From NCBI GenBank assembly GCA_965216155.1, contig CBDCFD010000007.1, positions 558,001-622,000 of the forward strand: 64,000 nt of DNA, in the 5' to 3' direction. The position numbers and the translations under genes were made by a program. Of the stretch, positions 52,893 to 62,566 are shown piece by piece. A model generated the notes under the pieces. It was not told where the DNA came from and did not search any database. It worked only from the letters and a program-made list of their open reading frames with translations. The first letter of the stretch is position 1. Each line of letters begins with the position of its first letter. The stretch is from CATOSP01 sp965216155. Its GTDB lineage: Bacteria; Chloroflexota; Dehalococcoidia; Lucifugimonadales; UBA3495.

Positions 52893-54647
52893 CTAGCGGT
52901 CGAGCCAGAGGGTCTGGCGGTCGTAATATACATACCGTCCAAGTGCGGGCCCTCTGCTCGGGAACCCCTTCACGTAGGGCCACCACATGTGACCATCGAC
53001 TTCCCAGCCGCCAGTCATTTGGGGGACCTCCTGGTCCAGTATCTTAAAGGCCTGCTGCACCAGTTCCTTACGCTTGAGGGGGTCGAGCTCGGTGTCCACT
53101 TGGTCCATGATTCCGTCGAATTCGGCGTTGGACCAACCTGTCCAATTCTGTGCACCACCGGTACGCCAAAAGACGTTCATGAAGTCGGATGGGTCGTGCA
53201 GGGTCGTGAACTGTGCTCCGCTGGTAATACTGAACTGCTGCTCCTTGGCGCGGGCGATCCAGACTGACCAGTCGAGGGTTTCCAGGTTCAGGTTGATGTT
53301 GAGAGTGTCTTTTAGAACGGCCTGAACGAACTCGCCGTGCACTACGACATGGGGCGGGCTACCAGCCGTCATGTCCGCGTCGAACCCGTTAGCGTAACCT
53401 GCTTCGGCCAGCAGGGCCTTGGCCTGTGAGACTCGAGCTTCCCGGTCCGGGTTAAACGCCGGGAGCTTGTTGAGTTCCGATTCCGGCAGGGCGTATGCGT
53501 TGCCCGGGGGAGCCCATCTGCCCTTGGCCGGGGTGGTGAGGTCGGCAGTAACGGTAGCCCACTCGTCGCGGTCAATGACCAAGTCGATGGCCTTGCGGAC
53601 ACGCACGTCGTTAAACGGTTCGACCTCAAGGTTGAAATATATGGCGTGGACGATGGGAACTATGGCTTTCTCTCCTTGAACTCCCTTGTCGAGGGCCAAC
53701 TGGAAGTCCACGGGATTATTGACCTGGAGTGTATCGAGTTGACCTACGAGGAACGCGGCGAATCGTCCGGATCCCAGCAAGTGAATCTCGATGCCGTCCA
53801 AGTATGGCAGACCCTCGTTCCAGTAGTCCTGGAACTTTTCGTACCGGATCACCTCTCCGGCCTTAAGCTCGGCCATTTGGAATGGCCCGGCAGCGGGATG
53901 CATTACGTAGGACTTCAGGTCGTTGTCGTACTCTTCCAGGACCGCTTTGGGGAACACCGCGTTCCAGTCGGAAGCTATGAATCGAAGAATCTCAGCCGAG
54001 GTTTCTCTGAAGACAAACTCCACGGTCAGATCGTCCACCGCCTTTACTTCCTCGATACGGCTGAACCAGTCTTTCCGATAGCTAAGCACACCCTCGGGAG
54101 GGGCGTGAATCCTGGTCCAAGAGGCTACGACGTCATCGGGAGTGACCGGTGTACCATCGTGGAACTTAGCGTTGTCGCGCAGGTGGAAGGTGATGAGCAA
54201 TCCGTCGTCCGAAACCTCCCAAGCGTGTGCCAGTCCAGGGACGATGGTCAGACCTCGGTCAAAGGGGTTTACCTTCATCAAGCCCTCGAGTCTGGGGCCT
54301 ACAGGGCTCAGCACAGAGGAGCTTGGAGACTGGTTGACGTCCCAGGTGCCGGGGGTGGACCCGGCCCCGGTCTTGAGCACTCCGCCGCTCTTGGCCAACG
54401 GGTCCCGCCGGATTTGTGGTGCTGCGATGCCCGGTACGGCGGTGGCCACTACGATTTTTTCTTTGACCACCTCTTTCTCTACTTCTTTGACCACCTCTTT
54501 TTCGACTATCTTCTCAACTACTACAGGAGTCGCGGCGGCTCCTCCGCACGCCACCACAGCCAACATCACAAAAATGAACGCCAAGGCGAGTGCGCCCCTT
54601 GTTTTCGACGGCATTAACGCATTAGTTTCCGTTTTGTATAACCCCAT
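52893..54647 (-). CDS. ABC importer substrate-binding lipoprotein (SBP family 5)
   Basis: A 584-residue lipoprotein: signal sequence with lipobox LAVVAC, then a Lys/Val/Glu-rich repeat (VEKIVEKEVVKEVEKEVVKE) that forms a tether, then the family 5 solute-binding fold with GLAHAWEVSDDGLLITFHLR, DNAKFHDGTPVTPDDVVASW and the C-terminal lobe. It captures peptides or other organic solutes for the DppBC-like permeases. The start at ATG 54647 is chosen because GGAGG lies five bases before it; the frame opens at 54659. The tether motif is common in Chloroflexota binding proteins. Confidence 0.9.
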   Translation of the reverse strand: MGLYKTETNALMPSKTRGALALAFIFVMLAVVACGGAAATPVVVEKIVEKEVVKEVEKEVVKEKIVVATAVPGIAAPQIRRDPLAKSGGVLKTGAGSTPGTWDVNQSPSSSVLSPVGPRLEGLMKVNPFDRGLTIVPGLAHAWEVSDDGLLITFHLRDNAKFHDGTPVTPDDVVASWTRIHAPPEGVLSYRKDWFSRIEEVKAVDDLTVEFVFRETSAEILRFIASDWNAVFPKAVLEEYDNDLKSYVMHPAAGPFQMAELKAGEVIRYEKFQDYWNEGLPYLDGIEIHLLGSGRFAAFLVGQLDTLQVNNPVDFQLALDKGVQGEKAIVPIVHAIYFNLEVEPFNDVRVRKAIDLVIDRDEWATVTADLTTPAKGRWAPPGNAYALPESELNKLPAFNPDREARVSQAKALLAEAGYANGFDADMTAGSPPHVVVHGEFVQAVLKDTLNINLNLETLDWSVWIARAKEQQFSITSGAQFTTLHDPSDFMNVFWRTGGAQNWTGWSNAEFDGIMDQVDTELDPLKRKELVQQAFKILDQEVPQMTGGWEVDGHMWWPYVKGFPSRGPALGRYVYYDRQTLWLDR

Positions 54648-55021
54648 GCAATCCTCCACGGCGGTTGGGACAATGCCCCGAATAATGGCTATAGCCTAGT
54701 GAGCCGCTGCTGCCCTGTCAACCCAGGGCCTTTCGCTTGTGACCGCAACCGACTCCATCGTAGTTCCGGCTTTCGCTGGAACCCAGAAATGCTCAGGGAT
54801 CTGAACGTGATTCGAAGGATGGGTTCCTGGAGGCCGGCTCAAAGCCTGCCCCGTACTGGATAGGGGGGCCGGTATGACGAATGGGGTAGTAGCGGCGCAT
54901 AAGCGTCGTTGATCCACGTAATCGAATGACCCTGCCTGTCAACCCGGACGCCTTTGCAGGGCTACCGGCGCGGGATACAATTGGGGGGATTTGTGGGCCA
55001 GATTCCGGCAGGTGGTATGAG
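54648..55021. other. Divergent promoter region with REP-like element
   Basis: This holds the upstream regions of the binding-protein gene (minus) and the RraA-like gene (plus). A REP-like palindrome is at 54761-54788. I could not pick out promoters with confidence. Confidence 0.5.
54761..54788. repeat. REP-like palindrome
   Basis: TAGTTCCGGCTTTCGCTGGA followed by ACCCAGAA; same family as 29181 and 21311. Confidence 0.55.
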
Positions 55022-55747
55022 ATGGCAGAGGTTACTCCCATCCCCGACGCAACCCTGGAAGTCTTGAAGAAAATTCCTACCCAGACATTGATGGACGGGT
55101 TATGGGTCAAGGGTTGGCCTATGGGGTATATACACGGCGCACATCCCTTGCAGTTGGGTCAGAGTATGGCGGGGCGGGCGGTGACGCTGCGTTTCGTGCC
55201 CCACCGGCCCGACTTGGCCGAGGATAAACCCAAGGGCGACCAGTCGGCGGAGTACGTGGCCTTCGAGTTGTGCGGCCCCGGCGAGGTGCTGGTCATCGAC
55301 GCCATGGGTTGGAAGTACAGTTCCATCGGGGGCGACATCAAGTTCTTGCGGTTGAAGCAGCGGCAGGTTGGCGGGTTGGTCACCGACGGTGCTGCCAGGG
55401 ACAGCAGGGCGCTGAAGGAATACGGCTTTCCGGTGTTTTGCGCCACCACCACCGCCAAACAGGGGCCCGCCGAGTTCTGGCCCTGGCAGGTCAATGGCGC
55501 CATCCAGTGCGGCGGCGTCCTGGTCAGGCCCGGGGACGCCATTGTGGGCGATGACGACGGAGCCGTGGTGGTTCCAAGGGCAATCGTCGACGAGGTGATA
55601 CAGATTGCCCGAGAGCGGGAAGAAGTGGAGGAGGTGATTAAGGCCCAGTTGGAAATCGAGCAGTGTTCTCCCGGCAAGTATTATCCCTTCAATGACCGTA
55701 CCTGGCAGCTATTTGAGGAGAAGACCGGCAGGAAACGGCCGGCGTAG
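55022..55747 (+). CDS. RraA-like (HMG/CHA aldolase-type) protein
   Basis: A 241-residue protein with the RraA fold: TLMDGLWVKGWPMGYIHGAH, then GEVLVIDAMGWKYSSIGGD, the catalytic GGLVTDGAARDSRALKEYGF (Asp and Arg-Asp around residues 120-127) and VRPGDAIVGDDDGAVVVPRA. Members are 4-hydroxy-4-methyl-2-oxoglutarate or 4-carboxy-4-hydroxy-2-oxoadipate aldolases, or dimethylmenaquinone-methyltransferase-like oxaloacetate decarboxylases. ATG 55022 follows AGGTGG. First gene of a plus-strand row that includes an LLM oxidoreductase, an aldolase and an amidohydrolase, a likely catabolic block. Confidence 0.88.
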   Translation: MAEVTPIPDATLEVLKKIPTQTLMDGLWVKGWPMGYIHGAHPLQLGQSMAGRAVTLRFVPHRPDLAEDKPKGDQSAEYVAFELCGPGEVLVIDAMGWKYSSIGGDIKFLRLKQRQVGGLVTDGAARDSRALKEYGFPVFCATTTAKQGPAEFWPWQVNGAIQCGGVLVRPGDAIVGDDDGAVVVPRAIVDEVIQIAREREEVEEVIKAQLEIEQCSPGKYYPFNDRTWQLFEEKTGRKRPA

Positions 55748-55831
55748 GGGCCGGCCCACTTCAGGCTACGGTATAATCCAAACGGCTTTGTGAATGGCAG
55801 TCTCCCATCGTGAATTCTATTGGAGGTCCCC

Positions 55832-56674
55832 ATGCAATTCGGCGCTTCAATGTTCTCTACCGATTACTCCATACGACCCGACGACCTGGCCCGTATGCTG
55901 GAAGACCGCGGGTTCGAGTCGATGTGGGTGCCGGAACACACCCATATCCCTGCCGACCGCCGGAGTCCCTGGCCCGGCGGGGCCGACCTGCCCCGGGACT
56001 ACTGGCATACCTACGACCCCTTCGTTGCCCTGACCGCCGCCGCGGGGGCGACGACCAACCTGAAATTGGGCACCGGGATTTGCCTGCTGATCGAGCGAGA
56101 CCCCATTACCACGGCAAAAGAAGTGGCCAGCGTTGACCGGCTTTCCAATGGAAGGTTCCTGTTCGGAATTGGCGGAGGTTGGAACGCGGAAGAGATGGGC
56201 AATCACGGGACGCGCTATCGTAGCCGCTGGCGGCTGCTCCGGGAGCGGGTGCTGGCTATGAAAGAAATCTGGACCCAGGACGAGCCGGAGTTCCACGGCG
56301 AATTCGTAGATTTCGACAAGATTTGGGCATGGCCCAAGCCGGTGCAACGGCCACACCCTCCCATTATCATGGGCGGAGACGGTCCCACTACATTTGACCG
56401 CGTAATCGAGTTTGGCGATGGTTGGATGCCCATCGGTGGCAGGGGCTCCCAAGGCCCCAGCCTGCCGGAAAAGATTGCCCTGCTCCGCCGCCAAGCCGAA
56501 GAGGCGGGACGCGACCCGGCGTCTATCTCGGTCTCCATCTTCGGGACCCCCAGAGACGAGGGCTTCATCAAGAACATGGAGGCGGCGGGCGTGGACCGGC
56601 TGGTCTTCGGGTTGCCTTCGGCCGAACGGGACGAGGTGATGCCGATCATAGACGAATGCGCCAAGTTCATTTAG
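55832..56674 (+). CDS. LLM-class flavin/F420-dependent oxidoreductase
   Basis: A 280-residue TIM barrel: FGASMFSTDYSIRPDDLARM, FESMWVPEHTHIP, NLKLGTGICLLIERDPITTA, GRFLFGIGGGWNAEEMGNHG and the closing DRLVFGLPSAERDEV. The GIGGGWNxEEMxNHG motif is typical of F420-dependent members, which hydride-transfer to nitro, keto or aromatic substrates. ATG 55832 follows GGAGGT by four bases. Cofactor and substrate are inference. Confidence 0.9.
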   Translation: MQFGASMFSTDYSIRPDDLARMLEDRGFESMWVPEHTHIPADRRSPWPGGADLPRDYWHTYDPFVALTAAAGATTNLKLGTGICLLIERDPITTAKEVASVDRLSNGRFLFGIGGGWNAEEMGNHGTRYRSRWRLLRERVLAMKEIWTQDEPEFHGEFVDFDKIWAWPKPVQRPHPPIIMGGDGPTTFDRVIEFGDGWMPIGGRGSQGPSLPEKIALLRRQAEEAGRDPASISVSIFGTPRDEGFIKNMEAAGVDRLVFGLPSAERDEVMPIIDECAKFI

Positions 56675-56725
56675 CCAGGTCCAATTAGCCAATATCATCC
56701 GGACAATTACGTCCAAGGGTAAGAT

Positions 56726-57508
56726 ATGAAAGAAAACACGTTAAAGCAGAAGTTGGAAGCCGGGCAGGCCGCGTTCGGCGTGATGCTCACTTTTCCATCC
56801 GCCCCGATGGTGGAGATGCTTGGGCACCTGGGGTTTGACTGGATATTGATCGATAATGAACATGGCTCGGTGACGGTCGAAAACTCGGAGGACCTGATCC
56901 GCGCCGCCGAACTCACCGGAATAGCCCCGATAGTCCGGCCCGTAAGCAACAAGCCGGAGATTATTGCGCCGTTCCTGGACAGAGGCGCATGGGGGGTGCA
57001 GATTCCCCACGTAAACACGGCGGAAGAAGCCCGGGCCGCAGTTGACGCCGTGAAGTACCCGCTCCAAGGACACCGGGGCGTGTTCAGCGGGGGCCGTCCG
57101 GCGGAGTACGGGTTCGCCGGGAACACGGCCGAATTTGTGGAAGACGCCAACCGGAACACGCTGGTCTGCCTCATGGTCGAGGAAGTCGAGGCCATCGAAA
57201 ACCTGGAGGAGATGGTCACGGTAGATGGAGTGGACGTGTTCTTCATCGGGTCGGGGGACCTGTCGGCGTCGATGGGATACGCTGGACAGCAGACCCACCC
57301 GGAGGTGCAGGCGCTCATGGAGCGGGGTATCGCCACCATCCGGGAGGGGGGGAAGATCGCGGGTTGTAGTTGCCCGGACGCTTTTGTTCCCAAGTTTCTG
57401 GATATGGGCGCCCAATACTTCCACGGCAGCGTGAGCCGGTTGATAAGTTCGTCCAGCAATAGCTACCTGGAGGAGATGCGAAAAGCTGCGGCGTCGTCTG
57501 GCAAGTAG
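56726..57508 (+). CDS. HpcH/HpaI-family aldolase
   Basis: A 260-residue class II pyruvate aldolase-like TIM barrel: FGVMLTFPSAPMVEMLGHLG, FDWILIDNEHGSV (metal-binding Glu and general base region), GVQIPHVNTAEEARAAVDAV, GHRGVFSGGRPAEYG and FFIGSGDLSASMGY. It would split a 2-keto-4-hydroxy acid to pyruvate and an aldehyde. The arginine before the active-site loop and both metal-ligand acids are present. ATG 56726; the ribosome site is weak. Confidence 0.9.
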   Translation: MKENTLKQKLEAGQAAFGVMLTFPSAPMVEMLGHLGFDWILIDNEHGSVTVENSEDLIRAAELTGIAPIVRPVSNKPEIIAPFLDRGAWGVQIPHVNTAEEARAAVDAVKYPLQGHRGVFSGGRPAEYGFAGNTAEFVEDANRNTLVCLMVEEVEAIENLEEMVTVDGVDVFFIGSGDLSASMGYAGQQTHPEVQALMERGIATIREGGKIAGCSCPDAFVPKFLDMGAQYFHGSVSRLISSSSNSYLEEMRKAAASSGK

Positions 57509-57649
57509 CGACAAGTCCACATGCCCCGGACTCGGGGAGTTCTATGCGGGAAGTCCCGCGAGCGTCAACCTGATTCCTTGAGGTCGATGTTGAACTAGCT
57601 CGTCACTATCGCCGAGCGCGATTGCTGTGGCGGGATTTAGGAGGCCGGT

Positions 57650-58821
57650 ATGGACAATCTCCTCGTGATATCTTCCGATTCCCATGTGTTCGAGCCGCCC
57701 GACTTGTGGACTGAGCGCATTGACGCCGAGTTCCGGGAACGCGCGCCGAGAATGCAGCGAGTGGGAGAAGCGGACCATCTGGTGATCGAAGAGGACCAAA
57801 TGATTGCCGGCATCGGCCTCATTTCCAATGCCGGCGCCCGCTTCAAGAATCCTGAACAGATCTCCGCTCACGGGCGCTTCGAGGACGTGCATACCGGTGG
57901 ATACGACCCCGAGCAACACATCCGCGACATGAAGATAGACGGCGTCTCGGGTGAGTTGCTCTATCCGTCTCAAGGGCTGTTCTACTTCAGGGTCGCCGAC
58001 TCCCGCCTGATGTCAGCCATTTTCCGCACCTACAACGACTGGCTCGCGGAGTTCTGCGCCACCAACCCCCACCGGCTCAAGGGCGTGGCCATGATTAACC
58101 TGGACGAGGTGTCCGAGGGAGTGGCCGAGTTGGAGCGTTGCGCCGGGATCGGCATGGCGGCGGCAATGATTTCCGAGTATCCGCAGGAACACCGGCGTTA
58201 CGACAGCCCGGAGTACGAACCTTTCTGGGCTGCGGCTCAAGACCTGGATATGCCGGTCAGCCTGCACACTGCGACTCGCCGCGAGGGCCGCACCCGGGGC
58301 GCGGGAGCAACTTCGGTGCGCGACGCCAGCGGGCGGGCCACCAAGGTCTTCTACCCGGCGACCTCGATGTGCGTCATGATTTTCTCCGGCGTGTTCGAGC
58401 GTTTCCCCAAGCTCAAGCTGGCCATCGTTGAATTCGAGCTTTCGTGAGTCCCGTATATCCTGGACTCCATGGACTATACCTATGTCGAGCGGCAGGAAGA
58501 AGCCTCCCACCGTTTCAGGGGTGATGCGCGTCCCAGTGACTTCTTCCGCAACAATGTTTACCTGAGTTTTCAGGAAGACGCCGTCGGCGTTCGCCTACGC
58601 GACATCATCGGCGTCGACCGCCTGATGTGGGGCAGCGACTACCCTCACTCCGAGTCCACTTTCCCCCGGTCCCGTGAGGTGCTGAGCGAGATTCTCGAGG
58701 GTGTGCCGGTCCAGGAGCAGGCGAGCATCGTGGGCGGGGCCGCGGCGTCCCTCTACGGGTTCGACCTACGGGTTCGACCTACGGGTTCGACATTGAGAAG
58801 GTGGCGGCGCCCATCGCCTGA
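57650..58821 (+). pseudogene. Amidohydrolase (PF04909-type) with opal codon and 13-bp expansion
   Basis: From ATG 57650 the frame reads LLVISSDSHVFEPPDLWTER (metal motif DSHVFEP), DGVSGELLYPSQGLFYF, RLKGVAMINLDEVSEGVAEL and FERFPKLKLAIVEFELS, then TGA at 58445-58447 where a Trp codon is expected, and continues VPYILDSMDYTYVERQ and RLMWGSDYPHSESTFPRSRE. Near the end the 13-base unit TACGGGTTCGACC is present three times in a row, which shifts the frame; removing two units restores FDIEKVAAPIA and TGA 58819-58821. Otherwise full length, about 380 residues. It belongs to the group acting on benzoate or phenol-type acids or on ring-opening products. Confidence 0.82.
58754..58792 (+). repeat. 13-bp tandem triplication
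   Basis: TACGGGTTCGACC occurs three times at 58754-58792 (the last ending in A). The extra 26 bases shift the end of the amidohydrolase frame. Confidence 0.9.
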
Positions 58822-58875
58822 ACGCCTGTCCTTTCGGACCTTCACTAAGGAAAAGCGGCACACCTCGGAAGGAGG

Positions 58876-60216
58876 CTAACCCCCGGCAGCGTTGGCTCGC
58901 GCCACAGGCGCACCCCCCTCACCGGCGCTCAGGCGGGACTCGGACTCCCGCACTAGGTCCGTGAGCCGGCGCAGGTCCAGGTTGGTCATGGCGGCACCAA
59001 CAGCGAACACAACGACGGCCAGCCCTCCGATGGCTATGGCGAAGGGGGCGGTGATGAACCCCGCCAACGCCCCGGCCTGCATTCCTCCCAGAGGCCGGAT
59101 GTTGTAGGTCATCCCGTACAGGCCCATAACCCGCCCCCGGATGTGGTCCGGGACCAGTATCTGCATGGATGCCTGAAGGGCGGTGTTCTGCATGGTGTTG
59201 AACAGTCCCACCACGAACATGAGGACCATCGCCAGGGGGAAGCTGCCAACCCAAACCGAGGTGACGGCGAAGGCAGCCACCGACAGTCCGCTCATTATCC
59301 CGCCGCCGATGATGAGCAGGGTCTTTGAGGTGTTGCCGCCCCAGGCGGCAAACCAGATGCTGGCCATCAGCGATGCGATCCCGCCGATGCCCATGAGCCA
59401 CCCCTGGCCGTCGGCGCCCACTTTCAATATGTCCACGGCGAAGATGGGCATGAGTGGGATGTAGGCCATTCCAAAGAAGCTGTTGAAGAAGGTAAGGGCC
59501 ATGAGGCAGGAGAAGATGGAGTTTCGGGCGACGAAGCCAACCCCCTCCTTCAGGTCCTGGAAGGCCCCAGCTTTCGCCCGCCCGGCGACCCGGGGGACGG
59601 GCAGGAAGTAGACCACCACGGCCATGACCAAGAACCCCACCCCCGATACGTAGAAGGCGGTGGCCGTGCCGAAGGCTGCGATGATCACTCCAGCCACGGC
59701 GGGGGCTGCGATGCGGGTGCCAGGCCAGACCGCCGAGTTCATGGCCACGGCGCTCATCATGTCCTTGCGCTCGATGAGGTGGGGGAACAAGGCCCGGCGG
59801 GCCGGTTGGTCGAAGGCCTCGATGGCCTCCGCCAGGAAGGCCATGGTCAACAGGTGCCACACCTGCACCATGTCCAGCAATGTTAGGGTCGCCAGCCCGA
59901 ATATCATGGCCGCGATGATTGCCTGGGCCGCCACGATTAGCCGCCGCTGGTCCAGACGGTCGGCCGCGACGCCGCCGAAGAGGTTGAGCACGATTGCGGG
60001 AACGCCATTGGCCAGGCCCACGTATCCCAGGGCTAGCGGCGATCCCGTCAGTTCGAAGATCAACCAGAACTGCCCGAACCGGAGTATCTGGAACCCGCTG
60101 ACCGACGCCACCATCGCGAACCAGAAGGCCCGGAATGCGGGGTAGCGCATGGCTGGCGGCCCGCCGAAGCTGAATTTCCTCAACTTACCCCCCGCTTCAA
60201 GCCCCGGTTCCGACAA
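58876..60216 (-). CDS. MFS transporter
   Basis: A twelve-helix exporter of about 446 residues with the loop motif GGVAADRLDQRRLIVAAQ, AFDQPARRALFPHLIERKDM and VPDHIRGRVMGLYGM. It is of the same MFS_3-type group as the gene at 11957. The start is uncertain: TTG ending at 60216 has GGGAG about six bases upstream; ATG 60150 (MRYPAFRAFWFAMV) is the alternative; the frame is open to 60309. It converges with the amidohydrolase gene. Substrate unknown; export of a catabolite is possible. Confidence 0.85.
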   Translation of the reverse strand: MSEPGLEAGGKLRKFSFGGPPAMRYPAFRAFWFAMVASVSGFQILRFGQFWLIFELTGSPLALGYVGLANGVPAIVLNLFGGVAADRLDQRRLIVAAQAIIAAMIFGLATLTLLDMVQVWHLLTMAFLAEAIEAFDQPARRALFPHLIERKDMMSAVAMNSAVWPGTRIAAPAVAGVIIAAFGTATAFYVSGVGFLVMAVVVYFLPVPRVAGRAKAGAFQDLKEGVGFVARNSIFSCLMALTFFNSFFGMAYIPLMPIFAVDILKVGADGQGWLMGIGGIASLMASIWFAAWGGNTSKTLLIIGGGIMSGLSVAAFAVTSVWVGSFPLAMVLMFVVGLFNTMQNTALQASMQILVPDHIRGRVMGLYGMTYNIRPLGGMQAGALAGFITAPFAIAIGGLAVVVFAVGAAMTNLDLRRLTDLVRESESRLSAGEGGAPVARANAAGG

Positions 60217-60514
60217 AACAACTCCCAGCGAACAGCAACAGCCTGGAACCTGCGGACCACGGCGAAAGCACACCTGTGGTCCATAGTAAGCGAGGCTGCT
60301 GGACGGCAACGGACATCAAAGTGGCGGAGGGAGTGTCCGCCGCCTCACTACCTTCAGCGGACCGCAAAAGACTTCCACGAACCATATTATCCTGCGACTT
60401 GCGCACGAATCAGTATCAACAGGAAGCAATCGAGGTCTTGTAAGGCCCGCCGGCTTCCGTTAGAATCCGGCCCAAGTTGGTATATAAAGTGGTATATATT
60501 TCCGGAGGCGCCGG
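60217..60514. promoter_or_regulatory. Upstream region of integrase with paired GGTATATA motifs
   Basis: Two copies of GGTATATA at 60479-60486 and 60491-60498, one helical turn apart, lie just before the integrase ribosome site. They could be a promoter/operator or the arm sites of the integrase. The rest of the region (to the MFS start) has no gene; GGCGG/CCGCC stems near 60325 may terminate. Confidence 0.4.
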
Positions 60515-61710
60515 ATGCCCGGAACGCGGAATCATCAGACCCTTTCGGCCGCCATGGTGCGCACTGTCTCCAAACCCGGGATGTACTCCGACGGCAATGG
60601 CCTGAACCTCAGGGTGGAACTGTCGGGAACCAAACAGTGGGTGCAAAGAGTCACGGTCGCGGGCAAACGCACCATGCTGGGCCTGGGCGGGTACCCCGCC
60701 ATCTCCCTCGCTGATGCCCGGGAACTGGCCGCCGCCAACCAGCGGGCCGTCAAACAGGGACGGGACCCCCTGGCCGAGAAACGGCAGGCCGCCGAGGAAC
60801 GGCGACGCCCTGCCGTTCCCAGCTTCTCCGAAGCCGCGGAACGGGTTATCGAGATGCACCGGCCCACCTGGAGCAACGCCAAGCACGCGGCCCAATGGAC
60901 CAGTACCCTGGCCACCTACGCCCATCCGGTTATCGGGAGGAAACCGGTGGACGAGGTTGACCAGCGGTGACGTTCTGACCATCCTGACCCCTATTTGGAC
61001 CAGCAAGTCCGGAGACGGCCAGCCGGGTCCGCCAGCGCATGGAGACCGTGTTCGATTGGGTCGTCGCCCAGGGATGGCGGCCCGACAACCCTGCAGGCAG
61101 GGCCATCACCCGGGCCTTGCCCAGGGTTTCCCGGGTGAAGCGCCACCACGCAGCCCTTCCCGTCCTCGACGTTCCAGCGGCCCTCAAAACTGTCAGGGAG
61201 TCCGGGGCCGACATGGCGACCAGGCTGGCATTCGAGTTCCTGGTGCTCACTGCAGCCCGGTCCAGTGAGGCGAGACTGGCAACCTGGGGCGAAATGGACC
61301 TGCAGTCCGCCACCTGGAAGGTGCCGGCGGAGCGCATGAAGGCCCGGAGAGAGCACACGGTCCCGCTGTCTGGACGTTCCCTGGAAATCCTGGGCAAGGC
61401 CAGGGAATTGAACGGTCATGGCACCGGGTTGGTCTTCCCCGCCGGACGGCCAGGGAAGGCTCTGTCCGACATGACCCTCACGGTGTTGCTGCGTCGGCTG
61501 GGAATCCCCGCCGTGCCTCACGGGTTCCGCAGCAGCTTCAAGGACTGGTGCATTGAGGTCCGGGGCGGCGACGACCGGTGGTTCACCAGCGAGGCGGCCC
61601 TGGCCCACAACCTGGGCGGCTCCACCGAGATGGCCTACGCCCGCACCGACCTCCTGGAACTGCGCCGCCCGCTGATGGATGAATGGGCTGGGTTTCTGTC
61701 CACACCCTGA
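60515..61710 (+). pseudogene. P4-type tyrosine integrase, frameshifted
   Basis: ATG 60515 follows GGAGG by six bases. Residues 1-100 form the N-terminal DUF4102-type DNA-binding domain (TLSAAMVRTVSKPGMYSDGN, GLNLRVELSGTKQWVQRVTV, LGLGGYPAISLADARELAAA). After HPVIGRKPVDEV the frame shifts near 60965 and resumes as RQRMETVFDWVVAQGWR; the catalytic domain carries Arg in LTAARSSEARLATW, HGFRSSFKDW (H-x-x-R), LAHNLGG and Tyr in AYARTDLLE. All catalytic residues are present, so the only defect seen is the shift. Such integrases insert elements into tRNA or tmRNA 3' ends. Confidence 0.82.
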
Positions 61711-61804
61711 GGGCCGCTGCTTCCTGCCGCCCCTGGGCACAGGTCGCCGCTGCTTCCTGCCGCCCTTTTGTCATCCGCTTCCAACGCCCGGCGACCGGGA
61801 CATG

Positions 61805-61996
61805 CTAGCGGGCCGCAACCAGGGACGTCGCGTAGGCTTCCACGTCGGTCCTCCGGTGACGCACGCCTCGCTGGCCGACTCTCAGGGCAGGGCCCAACTT
61901 CCCTGCTTTTCTGAGTTCGTAGTAGGTCGACTTGGAGATCGCGAGCAGGATGAGAATCTCGGAAATTCGCATTAGCTGAGTGTCTTCGGCAGACAT
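61805..61996 (-). CDS. Excisionase/AlpA-like HTH protein (63 aa)
   Basis: The protein reads ISEILILLAISKSTYYELRK, AGKLGPALRVGQRGVRHRR and TDVEAYATSLVAAR, the winged-helix fold of Xis/AlpA-type DNA-binding factors (helix-turn-helix domain 17), which bend DNA for integrase-mediated excision. It converges with the integrase gene, as in P4-like islands. ATG 61996; a second start at the internal Met (RISEIL) is possible. Confidence 0.75.
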   Translation of the reverse strand: MSAEDTQLMRISEILILLAISKSTYYELRKAGKLGPALRVGQRGVRHRRTDVEAYATSLVAAR

Positions 61997-62566
61997 ACGG
62001 CAACACCCCGAACACAGAATCGGTGATCAGGGGCACGCCGGATTCTCTGGGGGTGGACCCTCCGCCTGTCAGGCAGGCGAAGAATTGTGTTTTCGGACGA
62101 GACGCATTGTTCGTCGTTCGTCCTCAAAAAGTTCGGGGTGCCTTGTCAAAGGGCCCGCAGTTATTTTTTTGTGGAGTAGCAGGTGTGCAGCCTCACCAAG
62201 AGGTTCAGCTGTTAGTCATTCAGCCCAGAAGGGCAACTGCCATCGTCGGTTGCGAACGATGCTCTTTATTTGGCCAGAGTCCCGGCATCCTCCTGGTGAT
62301 GAGTGTTATACGGCTCGTGCAGAAGGAACGTACAGATATGCTGACAACGGGGTGAGAGGCTTGGTGGTAAAAGGCCCCGCGTATCTCGGTACTCCGTCAT
62401 CGTACTAACAGGTGGCGCAATTGGCGTCTATGGCGCATTCACCCGGAGGACCATCGCCGCTACAAGCGGCGATGGTCCTGATTGCCTTGCAATCGGCAGA
62501 TACCTTTGATACGGTACCCATCACCAATGAAGGTTCTAGCAGTGAAAACGCTGCTACGAGGTAGAA
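61997..62566. other. Region between excisionase and small phage-like genes
   Basis: No convincing gene is seen apart from a perfect hairpin at 62447-62479. Frames on the plus strand here are open but not protein-like. Confidence 0.45.
62447..62479. repeat. Perfect 14-bp inverted repeat (hairpin)
   Basis: AGGACCATCGCCGC and GCGGCGATGGTCCT pair perfectly around the loop TACAA. A half-site of the same sequence (GACCGTCGCCGCTACAAG) lies at 50422, just outside the IS21 left end. No T-run follows. Confidence 0.8.
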
